Made by a program: the position numbers and the translations under genes. A DNA stretch of 64,000 bases, from NCBI GenBank assembly GCA_903904835.1, contig CAIVEI010000068.1:62001-126000 (forward strand), read 5' to 3'. Source of the stretch: an uncultured Schlesneria sp. (GTDB lineage Bacteria; Planctomycetota; Planctomycetia; Planctomycetales; Planctomycetaceae). A model generated the notes under the pieces. It was not told the origin of the DNA and did no database searches. It saw nothing but the letters and a program-made list of their open reading frames with translations. How positions within the stretch are numbered: position 1 is the stretch's first letter; the number at the start of each line of letters is the position of its first letter. Of this stretch, positions 46,746-54,160 are shown one piece after another.

Positions 46746-47408
46746 ATGAAAAAGATTTCAACGTTGTTCGTGTCTTTGACGCTTCTGTTGGGTTTCGCGG
46801 TTCAAGCGAAGGCTGGCTTGATTTTGGATTTCACCGGAGGAATCACGACTACAGAGACAGGTGATAACACCTACGGTTGGTCCTTCTCCGTTTCCTCACC
46901 AATCACGGTTAGTGCCCTTGGGTTTTGGGATGAGGCTTCGCACACTTTGGCTTACAGCCATCAGGTTGGACTTTGGAACAGCTCTCAAACACTGCTCGCC
47001 AGCACCACCATCACGAGTTCCAGCACTCCGGTTTCTTCGGTTTCGGGCGAGGGCCAATGGCTCTTCAATACGCTCTCGACCCCGGTCACGTTGCAGGCTG
47101 GTACCTACGTGATCGGTGCCAACTATAACGACGATAGCACCGACTTAATTCGAGCTAAGACAGACTCACCAATTACCGCCTCGGGGGTGACCTATATTAA
47201 GAGCCTTTACGTTCTTAATACCGGCTTCAGCATTCCGACCGAGAATGTAGATTATTCGTATAACTCATACTTTGGCCCGAACCTGGAAGCAACCTCTGCC
47301 GCGAGCGTGCCTGAGCCTGGTACGCTGGTCCTCGCCAGCATGGGTTTTTTGGGACTCGCTGGCTGCCACTGGCTGCGCAAAAAACGAGAAAGTGCCAAAC
47401 TGTACTGA
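46746..47408 (+). CDS. PEP-CTERM sorting-domain exported protein
   Basis: 220 residues from the ATG at 46746, with GAAGGAAA upstream. The signal peptide is MKKISTLFVSLTLLLGFAVQ (cleavage near AKA-G, residue 24). The body (TYGWSFSVSSPITVSALGFW, QVGLWNSSQTLLASTTI) resembles the DUF4082-like beta-sandwich. The C-terminus has VPEPGTLVLASMGFLGLAG followed by CHWLRKKRE: the PEP box, a hydrophobic helix and a basic tail. That tripartite signal is cut by an exosortase and the protein is delivered to the surface or extracellular matrix. No exosortase gene is in this window. Confidence 0.92.
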   Translation: MKKISTLFVSLTLLLGFAVQAKAGLILDFTGGITTTETGDNTYGWSFSVSSPITVSALGFWDEASHTLAYSHQVGLWNSSQTLLASTTITSSSTPVSSVSGEGQWLFNTLSTPVTLQAGTYVIGANYNDDSTDLIRAKTDSPITASGVTYIKSLYVLNTGFSIPTENVDYSYNSYFGPNLEATSAASVPEPGTLVLASMGFLGLAGCHWLRKKRESAKLY

Positions 47409-47417
47409 GGGGATAAG

Positions 47418-48104
47418 GTGCGCCAGCACAAGCCGGGGGAAAGTTGCGGATGAAAGTTGCGTACGAGGTAAGATCTAGCCAATCGCCTTGGCTCCAAGTG
47501 ATGCGGTCTTGTCGGGCAACCAACCGGTCGAAGCGTTCACAGGGGTACGACCGGGCCGTGTATTGAACTCCGAAAGGATCACTTTGCAGCGCCGACCTTG
47601 TCTTATCTTGGGGAAGGCAATCGTGGGGTCGGTCATAAATTGCGAGTTCGAAGTCACCCTCACGGAGTATGAGGCCACGCGCACGGTCGGATGCTTTTCT
47701 CGCGAAAGCTGGGAGATCCCAGGATGATCCGTTTCGTTTGGAACGGATTGGTCGGAGAAGGTAAGATTTCACAATGCCGACAATTACGTTCCTGGGAAGT
47801 CAGACAGTCTCGTGGTATCTGTGAAGCGGGAGAACAAAGCCGGTCAGAAAACGGTTGCGGAGTTCGTGGAAGAAAGGGGACTTCTCGAGGAGAACGACAA
47901 ACAGTTGTGATTGGTCCGGACACAGAGAAGGGCTCCCAATTCGCACGGACTGTTTGGCGTACGAGCAACGACTCAATGGGATCGGGGCGATTTGATGCCA
48001 ATGTGACGCAACTCGTCATTATCCAAGGTTGAGCCGTATGCGGTAGCGCTTCAAGTACGGATCTGTGCGGGTGGCGACCAGCAATGGCCGTCCCTACCGC
48101 GATT
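47418..48104 (+). mobile_element. Group II intron remnant, ORF-less
   Basis: The 5' border GTGCGCCAGCAC (47418-47429) matches the GUGYG start of bacterial group II introns. At 48031-48063 GAGCCGTATGCGG...AAGTACGGATC has the length, AGC triad and stem pairing of domain V, and GGCGACCAGCAATGGCCGTC followed by CCTACCGCGAT fits domain VI and the intron end. About 690 bases separate the borders, so the reverse transcriptase/maturase is missing. A short frame near 47806-47906 (VSVKRENKAGQKTVAEFVEE) resembles the very N-terminus of such proteins before a stop. It lies nine bases after the PEP-CTERM stop codon. Borders are estimated by eye. Confidence 0.6.
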
Positions 48105-48120
48105 TCAAGCAGTCGTCGAC

Positions 48121-48457
48121 AAGTGGCGTTCTTGGTATCTTCTCGCTGGCGTACCACGAACAGTACGTCAAACGCCGGGCGGGAGATGATCATCTACGTT
48201 CTCCAATCGCGGAAATGCCCGGAATCGGATTTTCGACGAGATCGCTGACGATGCAGCGTTCGAATTTTATACCCCTGGCCAATCCCACGATTTAACCACG
48301 GCGTGAACCGAGACTTGACCAAAAAGGAACGGGAAGCTGTGCAGGCCTCTGTCGTTTGAGGCTGCCTCTTTGACTCAGTGTCATGGCAAGAGGCAACAGC
48401 CAAACGACGCTGACTCGGTTTCCCATTTCGCCCTCAAGTTCCCCGAAGTGGACAATC
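48121..48457 (+). pseudogene. REP-associated tyrosine transposase (RAYT), decayed
   Basis: A leader (48121-48175) similar to 51130-51206 is followed by an N-terminal fragment. Removing one extra C near 48204 restores VLNRGNARNRIFDEIADDAAF, a RAYT hallmark (HVLNRG...IF...DY.AF). From about 48285 the C-terminal end follows directly: VNRDLTKKEREAVQASVV, a TGA (48357), GCLFDSVSWQEATAKRR, another TGA (48411), then LGFPFRP. The central 100 or so residues with the HUH motif and catalytic Tyr are deleted. So the gene has a frameshift, two stops and a large internal deletion and cannot be active. Confidence 0.75.
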
Positions 48458-48551
48458 AAGAAAGCGAATCCTAACGTTATTATACTTATTACCTTTGTCC
48501 TTTGTTGTTGTCCCACCGATTCTGCTCGTTACGCGCAGTCTAAACATTCTC

Positions 48552-49466
48552 CTATCTCAGTCTGACAGGTTGCCCCTTGAACGCACGCGGAATGACGGGC
48601 CATTGCGTCGTCAGGAAGTACGCATACGTGCCATCCGGGAATTCCGGAGTCTTGCAGAATCGACCATTGCATTCGTCGAGGTCACCAGACCCAGCCGCGT
48701 ATTCGTAGTCCTCGAAGAAAGTGCCATCATACGTGCCTCCTGGGCTCGACTCGCCGCCGGGACGGTCCCCTTCCTTGAGACGAAAGCTTGGCCGCAGTGA
48801 CACAATCTCGGAAATCGGATCTTTGGGATCGCGATAAGCGGTCTTGCAGTAAATGGGAAAGCCATCAGCGGCCCAGCCGACTAAGGGCGAATGCTTCGTC
48901 GGGTCAAACCCGAGGCCTTTGAGCAGTTGATCGGGTATCCCGTGATAGTGATAGGCTCCCTGCGGTTGCACATGGGCGTAGTTCTCGTCAATCCCCAAAG
49001 GGACGGCGCCGCCCAACGCTTCATAATTCCACCCACCACCCCGATTTCCTTGCCAGAACTCTGCTGTTCCCGGATCAAACAAGACACCATTTAATGCGAC
49101 GCCGAATGGCATGTTCGGGGGGCCGAAGCGGCTCGTAAAGTAGATCGATGTCACTTTGTCGGCCGGCTTCGGATTCTCAGGCAGGTTAAAATTGTACCGC
49201 TGCGAACGAATTGAATGCGGATTTCCTCGATTGGGAAATCGACCAACAAGATGCTTGGGAATCCCGTTGGATTCAATGTGCAGGTTCCCATCGGCGTGTT
49301 CGATCGTTGACTGATTCGTTGTCGGTGGTTCTTCGGTCGCTGAAACAAGACTCAGTTTCTGTGTTTGCGTCGCAACGTGTCGTCGTCCGTTTGATTGAGA
49401 CCAGACGGTAGCACCGGTGATGACGAGTAATGTCAGTCCTGTCGCAATAACCTTCCTCACTGACAT
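48552..49466 (-). CDS. YHYH-domain exported protein
   Basis: A 304-residue protein with GGGAG upstream of its ATG and a signal peptide (VIATGLTLLVITGATVWSQS). The domain named after its YHYH motif is present: QGAYHYHGIPDQLL, with GVALNGVLFDPGTAEFW before it and HSPLVGWAADGFPIYC after it. The C-terminal part has GGTYDGTFFEDYEYAAGSGD and DECNGRFCKTPEFPDGTYAY with a Cys pair. The histidines and acidic residues suggest metal binding, but the activity of the family is not established. It is convergent with the decayed RAYT copy. Confidence 0.88.
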   Translation of the reverse strand: MSVRKVIATGLTLLVITGATVWSQSNGRRHVATQTQKLSLVSATEEPPTTNQSTIEHADGNLHIESNGIPKHLVGRFPNRGNPHSIRSQRYNFNLPENPKPADKVTSIYFTSRFGPPNMPFGVALNGVLFDPGTAEFWQGNRGGGWNYEALGGAVPLGIDENYAHVQPQGAYHYHGIPDQLLKGLGFDPTKHSPLVGWAADGFPIYCKTAYRDPKDPISEIVSLRPSFRLKEGDRPGGESSPGGTYDGTFFEDYEYAAGSGDLDECNGRFCKTPEFPDGTYAYFLTTQWPVIPRAFKGQPVRLR

Positions 49467-49583
49467 TGTCGTTCATCTCCCTGTGGAATGATTTTTTAAA
49501 TGAGTGTTCCAGTCGAGTGCAATGAATCGGTCCCCCGTCGCTGGGAACGAAACATCTTAAGTCGTTTCGGGCACGGCTGACCC

Positions 49584-50939
49584 TTATTTTGCGGGCACAC
49601 CCATCTTGCTTGATTCGGTGCAGGTTTTCATTCCTTGTTGCAGCTCAATAATCACATTGTCCGGGATCATATTAGAAATCTTCCAGGTATCGCCGGTTTT
49701 CACCAACTCCATGCGATTTGAGGGTATGGTCATGCCAGGAGTGTAGGTCTCCCCGGAGCGATCGATGACAGTGGCCCGGTCGCCTTCCATGGTAATGTCC
49801 CACTCAGCCGGTTTCTTGATTTTCTTCGTTTCTTTTTTTCCGTCGCTGTTGTCGAATTCGCTCATCAAAGTGATAAAATCAATCGTGAACTGTATGGGAT
49901 CCTTGAGAACTCCCGCAGCCTTTCGTAGTTTTGCCGAATAGACATTCGCATCAACAGTGGGCGTCAGTGTGTCGACCGCCTGACCGCTCAACATCAATTG
50001 GAACATGCTAAAACCCGAGGCGCTGATCGACTCGTAGGCGGCCTGAGCTCCCCGTGGAGGTTTACTCAATCGAGCTTCTTGTAAGAGAGTTTCCAGCTCG
50101 CGGCCAACTCGAATCAACTCGGCGTTTTGCCCATCGGGTGCCAGCGCACTGAATCCCTCGGCAAGCTTGGATGCCGACCGAACCACGGAAGCGGCTCGCA
50201 AACAGACTCCTGCAATGCGATTCTGCTCGTCTTGATCCATTAATTCAGCAAACGTGCGCACTTGTATTGTGACGTCATCGCCGCTATTCGCTTTTCCGAG
50301 ATAGTCCAACAGATCTTGCGGCGAGGCAAAGTTTGGTAACGGATTTTTCGCTGCCGCCTCACGGTCTTTCACCGGATCACTCTGACCGTCACCCGACTCT
50401 TGGGCCTCATGAGATTTTTCAGTATCCGTTGTTTTCTTTGCGATCAACCATCCCAGATTCTCGCCGTACATAAGATCGGCGACGCGGCGTGCGATGATTT
50501 TTTCCGCCAGCGAATCGCGTCGAGAATGCCTGGCCCGCTGATCGATCAGATCCCGTTCGGCAATTTGCAGTCGAGTCTTTTCCAACAGTAACTGATTTTT
50601 GAATGACGAGCTGACCGCAACTTCCAGGGCATGCTTCAACTTTGCCAATTCTTGTGCGTTTGGCGATTCTCGCTCGGCCTCATTCCGATATTCGCGCGCC
50701 GCTTTTCGTGCGATTTCTTCGCTGGATGTGAATTGCGATTCCAGTTCTTTCAGTGACACCTCCAGCGACTTTCGATCTTCAACATTGAGCTTTGATAGAT
50801 CAGTGGTCGTCGCCGTTCGATCCGGTGTCTTTACGGGGTCGCCTTCACCGAAACAAATGAGACTTGTACCGGTTATTGCGACGAAGTGTAGTAAAGACAA
50901 TCTGATTCGATGAATGATGTGCCGGCTGAATCGTCTCAT
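49584..50939 (-). CDS. Exported protein of unknown function with coiled coil
   Basis: A 451-residue protein with an N-terminal hydrophobic signal (SLLHFVAITGTSLICFG, about residues 14-30). Residues about 45-150 are charged heptad-like helices (DRKSLEVSLKELESQFTSSE, LAKLKHALEVAVSS, LLLEKTRLQIAERDL), a likely coiled coil. The rest is mixed, with a C-terminal segment (VIDRSGETYTPGMTIPSNRM, ELVKTGDTWKISNMIP) reminiscent of small beta domains with a water-cupped sheet. No catalytic motif was found. It has no close neighbour on its strand. I do not recognise the family. Confidence 0.75.
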   Translation of the reverse strand: MRRFSRHIIHRIRLSLLHFVAITGTSLICFGEGDPVKTPDRTATTTDLSKLNVEDRKSLEVSLKELESQFTSSEEIARKAAREYRNEAERESPNAQELAKLKHALEVAVSSSFKNQLLLEKTRLQIAERDLIDQRARHSRRDSLAEKIIARRVADLMYGENLGWLIAKKTTDTEKSHEAQESGDGQSDPVKDREAAAKNPLPNFASPQDLLDYLGKANSGDDVTIQVRTFAELMDQDEQNRIAGVCLRAASVVRSASKLAEGFSALAPDGQNAELIRVGRELETLLQEARLSKPPRGAQAAYESISASGFSMFQLMLSGQAVDTLTPTVDANVYSAKLRKAAGVLKDPIQFTIDFITLMSEFDNSDGKKETKKIKKPAEWDITMEGDRATVIDRSGETYTPGMTIPSNRMELVKTGDTWKISNMIPDNVIIELQQGMKTCTESSKMGVPAK

Positions 50940-51129
50940 TGATCAATTCCCTTCGATTCTGAGTGACTGACAATCGAAACTCTTGTCCTGCGTCGACAAA
51001 CACGTCATCGTACATCGTAGATATCTTGGTTGCTTTAAGAAGTGAAGTGCAAGCGAGATTTCTCAGAAAAGGAGACTTTCATGCCCGAACTGTGCGATGG
51101 TGAAACCGCCGGACGAAGAAAACGTGATA

Positions 51130-51290
51130 AGTCCAATTAATCGTTGAAACTTGGCGTTTTCCTGGGATCTTCTCGTTGGCATGTCACGAACAGTACGCCA
51201 AGCACTGAGGGAATGCTCTTTCACGTTCTCAATCGTGGAAATGCCCGGGATCGGATTTTCGACAATACTGCAGACAATTCCACGACTTTC
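51130..51290 (+). pseudogene. RAYT 5' fragment with leader
   Basis: The leader AGTCCAA...GGCGTTTTCCTGGGATCTTC...TGTCACGAACAGTACGCCAAG (51130-51202) matches those at 42009 and 48121. It runs into GMLFHVLNRGNARDRIFDNT, the N-terminus of a REP-associated tyrosine transposase, after which similarity stops near 51290. Only about 30 residues of the gene survive. The frame is open into the downstream secreted-protein gene, which makes that gene look 126 codons longer than it is. Confidence 0.7.
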
Positions 51291-51343
51291 CCCTTAAGAC
51301 TGGGTCACTCGAATAAACCGCGTTTTCGTTTTGTCCATCAATT

Positions 51344-51392
51344 CCGACGCTTGCAGCGTCGGCCACGTGGCCATGCTGCCCTTTTTGTTTTT
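51344..51392 (+). terminator. Hairpin with T-rich tail, possible terminator
   Basis: CCGACGCT (51344-51351) pairs with AGCGTCGG (51355-51362) across a 3-base loop, followed by the palindrome GGCCACGTGGCC and then CTTTTTGTTTTT. No plus-strand gene ends just before it, so it may be left over from the decayed transposase unit. Confidence 0.35.
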
Positions 51393-51521
51393 GAAGGAAT
51401 CCTCGCGGAATTCGCCGCGATCGTGAAACGAGGCGCTCTTTTCTTGAGTACCATCTATTGTCTGTTTCCAAAGCTTGCTGCTTTGGAATCGAGTTCTCGA
51501 ACGAATAGAAAGAAATCCGTC

Positions 51522-52685
51522 ATGACACGACCTGTTGCTTTGCTCTTCCTGGCCGCATTTCTCTTGCAAGGGGTTGATATGTCAACGGCGGCAGCACAAG
51601 AGAAGGGTGAAAAAAAGTCGGACAAGCCGGTAGCCAGCTCACCCCAAGAGACAGAGAAACGCCTGACGGAAAAAGTTGAACGCGTGACAGCCGGTGCCAA
51701 AAAATGGGCAGCCAGCGGCCGCGATCCCTCGGAAATCTTCAAGACGATGCAAGAGAAATTTGCGCCGCTCATGAATGAAGGCAAGATCGTCGAAGCTGAG
51801 GCGGTCTTGGATGGTGTGCTCAAACGGCTCGGTTTGGATGCGAATGCACCTGCTGCCGCTCCCGCCAACGGACCTTCCGACGAAGACCGCATGGTGGCAC
51901 GGATTCATCTGATCCAGAAGGAACTCCCTGCCTGGATTAAGAAAACAGGTAAGAAGGCAGAAGCGGATACGTTGATGAAGTTTCTGAAAGAACAACTGGC
52001 GGCTAAGAAATTTGCTGAAGGAACGAAAACCGCCGATGAGATTCTGGAAATGATCGGTGTAAAAGTCGCTCCCCCTGTCCAGCCGGAACGGCATGCGACG
52101 GCCGACGACGCTAAAAAAGCAAACGACCCGTTGGCGGGGTTTTTCCCACAGCAACTGGTTTTCCTTGCCAGTGATCGCATCGCTCTGAAACCAGAGCAAC
52201 GTGATGTCTTGCTGGCCCGGGTCAAAAAGGCACAGCCGCGACTGGACGAATTAAAGATCGCACTGGAACATGAATCAGCCGCATTCGCGGCACTGATTTC
52301 GCAAGAACGTGTCGATGAGGAAGCGGCCCTTACGCAACTCAATAAGCTTCTGGATGTCGAAGGCCAAACAAAGAAACTTCAAGTTGGTCTGGGAGTGACG
52401 ATTCAGAACTTGCTGTCGAAGGAACAGCTAACCACGTTGCGCGAACTCATCAGGAATCCTGACGCGGTTGCGAAGCTTGAGGAAGAGTTCAGAAAGCGGA
52501 TCACGGCCAAGGTTGAACTCGTCACGACGGGAGTTCAAAAATGGGCATCAAGTGGTCGCGATCCCTCTTCGATTGCTCAGCTCATGCAAGAAAACGTCCG
52601 GCCGCTCATGGAATCCGGAAGACCGTTCGAAGCCGAAGCTGAGATTGATCGCGTACTCGAACAACTGAACAAGGATACGAAATGA
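51522..52685 (+). CDS. Periplasmic Spy-like protein with internal duplication
   Basis: 387 residues from the ATG at 51522, which begins a signal peptide (MTRPVALLFLAAFLLQGVDM). Upstream in-frame codons belong to a RAYT remnant. Residues 46-104 and 325-383 are two copies of one helical unit, both with VxxGxxKWAxSGRDPSxIxxxMQE and ending in EAExxxDxVLxxL. Between them (about 225-320) is a Spy/CpxP-like helical segment (LKPEQRDVLLARVKKAQPRL, LLSKEQLTTLREL with an LTxxQ-type ending). Such proteins are chaperones or metal sensors of the periplasm. It overlaps the DUF1501 gene by four bases and is probably cotranscribed and functionally linked with it. Confidence 0.78.
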   Translation: MTRPVALLFLAAFLLQGVDMSTAAAQEKGEKKSDKPVASSPQETEKRLTEKVERVTAGAKKWAASGRDPSEIFKTMQEKFAPLMNEGKIVEAEAVLDGVLKRLGLDANAPAAAPANGPSDEDRMVARIHLIQKELPAWIKKTGKKAEADTLMKFLKEQLAAKKFAEGTKTADEILEMIGVKVAPPVQPERHATADDAKKANDPLAGFFPQQLVFLASDRIALKPEQRDVLLARVKKAQPRLDELKIALEHESAAFAALISQERVDEEAALTQLNKLLDVEGQTKKLQVGLGVTIQNLLSKEQLTTLRELIRNPDAVAKLEEEFRKRITAKVELVTTGVQKWASSGRDPSSIAQLMQENVRPLMESGRPFEAEAEIDRVLEQLNKDTK

Positions 52686-54118
52686 GTGGATCTCTTCGGC
52701 TCGTAAGCCGCCGAGACCTACTCCGCTGCGGCGGCATGGGGATCGGTGCGTTGGCGTTTTCTGGTGTGATGCGTGATGCATTCGGCAGTGAGACACGGTC
52801 GACTGCCGACATCGAATCCCCTTTGGCGCCACGGCAACCTCATTTTGCTGCAACCGCCAAGCGAGTGATTCACTTGTTTCTCAGCGGCGGTCCGTCACAC
52901 GTTGACACGTTTGACCCGAAACCGGCACTCGACAAGTATCACGGTCAACTGCTTCCCGAGAGCATGCATCGGGTGACCGAACGCCGCACCGGAACCGTGA
53001 TGAGGTCGCCTTACAAGTTCCAGCGCTACGGTCAGAGCGGAATTGAAGTCAGCGAGATCTTTTCACACATCGGTGAATGCATTGATGACATCGCCGTGAT
53101 CCGTTCGATGCAGGCGGACGTGCCGAACCATCTTCCGTCGATTCTGCTGATGAACTGTGGTGACTCGCGGTTGATCCGACCGAGTCTCGGATCATGGGCG
53201 ACCTACGGCCTGGGGAGTGAGAACCAGAACCTGCCTGGTTTTATCGCCATGCGTCCGGGCGGATATCCGGGAAACGGCGGTCCCCAGAATTGGCGATCTG
53301 GATTCCTGCCGGGTGCTCATCAAGGGACGTACATTGATACCCGACATACGCAGATTGAGAAACTGATTGAGAATACGACCAACCAACGAGTTTCTCACGA
53401 TGAACAAACTCGACAAATCGAATTGTTGCGGGTGCTCAATGAAGGTCACCGCCGCGAACGTGACCACAACGCACAGATCGAAGCGCGCATTCAATCCTTT
53501 GAATTAGCGTCTCGGATGCAACTGGAAGCGACCGACGCGTTCGATCTCAGTCAAGAACCCGAATCGATTCGCCGTATGTATGGAGATGGCACCGAGGCAC
53601 GACAGATTCTAATTGCCCGGCGACTTGTTGAACGGGGAGTTCGTTTCGTGCAGGCGTGGGTCGGCAGCGATTGGGACCACCATCAGAATCTGGAACAAAG
53701 TCACCGTGCAATGGCAAAGCAATGTGACCAGGCGATTGGTGCCTTGCTGAAAGATCTCAAACAGCGCGGCATGCTCGACGATACGCTCGTGATCTGGGGG
53801 GGCGAATTTGGACGGACTCCGACTGTGGAAGTGCCGATGGGCCTGCCGAACAACCTGTTTGGCAATGGCCGCGATCACAATAATCACGGTTTTACAACCT
53901 GGTTAGCGGGCGGCGGCGTCAAAGGGGGATACGTGCATGGGGCGACCGACGAATTCGGCTTTCAGGCGGTTGAAAAGAAGGTGCATGTCCACGACCTGCA
54001 CGCGACCATTCTGCACCTGCTCGGCTTCGATCACACTCAGTTGACCTATCGACACGCCAGCCGCGATTTTCGCCTCACCGATGTGTACGGTGACGTGGTC
54101 CACGAACTGATTGCGTGA
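52682..54118 (+). CDS. DUF1501 protein (Tat-exported)
   Basis: A 478-residue protein with a twin-arginine leader (VSRRDLLRCGGMGIGALAFS). DUF1501 segments are KRVIHLFLSGGPSHVDTFDP, GFIAMRPGGYPGNGGPQNWR, VQAWVGSDWDHH and [15 protein letters not shown]. It belongs to the alkaline-phosphatase-like superfamily of exported planctomycete proteins. Its ATG overlaps the stop of the Spy-like gene and the PSCyt1/DUF1553 gene begins 42 bases downstream, which is the usual partnership (in reversed order compared with many loci). It is similar to the product of 38640-40061. Confidence 0.94.
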   Translation: MSGSLRLVSRRDLLRCGGMGIGALAFSGVMRDAFGSETRSTADIESPLAPRQPHFAATAKRVIHLFLSGGPSHVDTFDPKPALDKYHGQLLPESMHRVTERRTGTVMRSPYKFQRYGQSGIEVSEIFSHIGECIDDIAVIRSMQADVPNHLPSILLMNCGDSRLIRPSLGSWATYGLGSENQNLPGFIAMRPGGYPGNGGPQNWRSGFLPGAHQGTYIDTRHTQIEKLIENTTNQRVSHDEQTRQIELLRVLNEGHRRERDHNAQIEARIQSFELASRMQLEATDAFDLSQEPESIRRMYGDGTEARQILIARRLVERGVRFVQAWVGSDWDHHQNLEQSHRAMAKQCDQAIGALLKDLKQRGMLDDTLVIWGGEFGRTPTVEVPMGLPNNLFGNGRDHNNHGFTTWLAGGGVKGGYVHGATDEFGFQAVEKKVHVHDLHATILHLLGFDHTQLTYRHASRDFRLTDVYGDVVHELIA

Positions 54119-54160
54119 CATTGCAATCATGAGCAATCGATTTATGTTGAGGAAAACTTT

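Noticed and set aside
46553-46864. 103-codon plus-strand frame with a hydrophobic stretch before the PEP-CTERM gene
   Set aside because: It overlaps the PEP-CTERM gene in another frame and its hydrophobic part is not followed by a plausible mature protein.
51144-51521. N-terminal 126-codon extension of the Spy-like protein
   Set aside because: The extension contains a RAYT fragment and a hairpin, and a good signal peptide begins at 51522.
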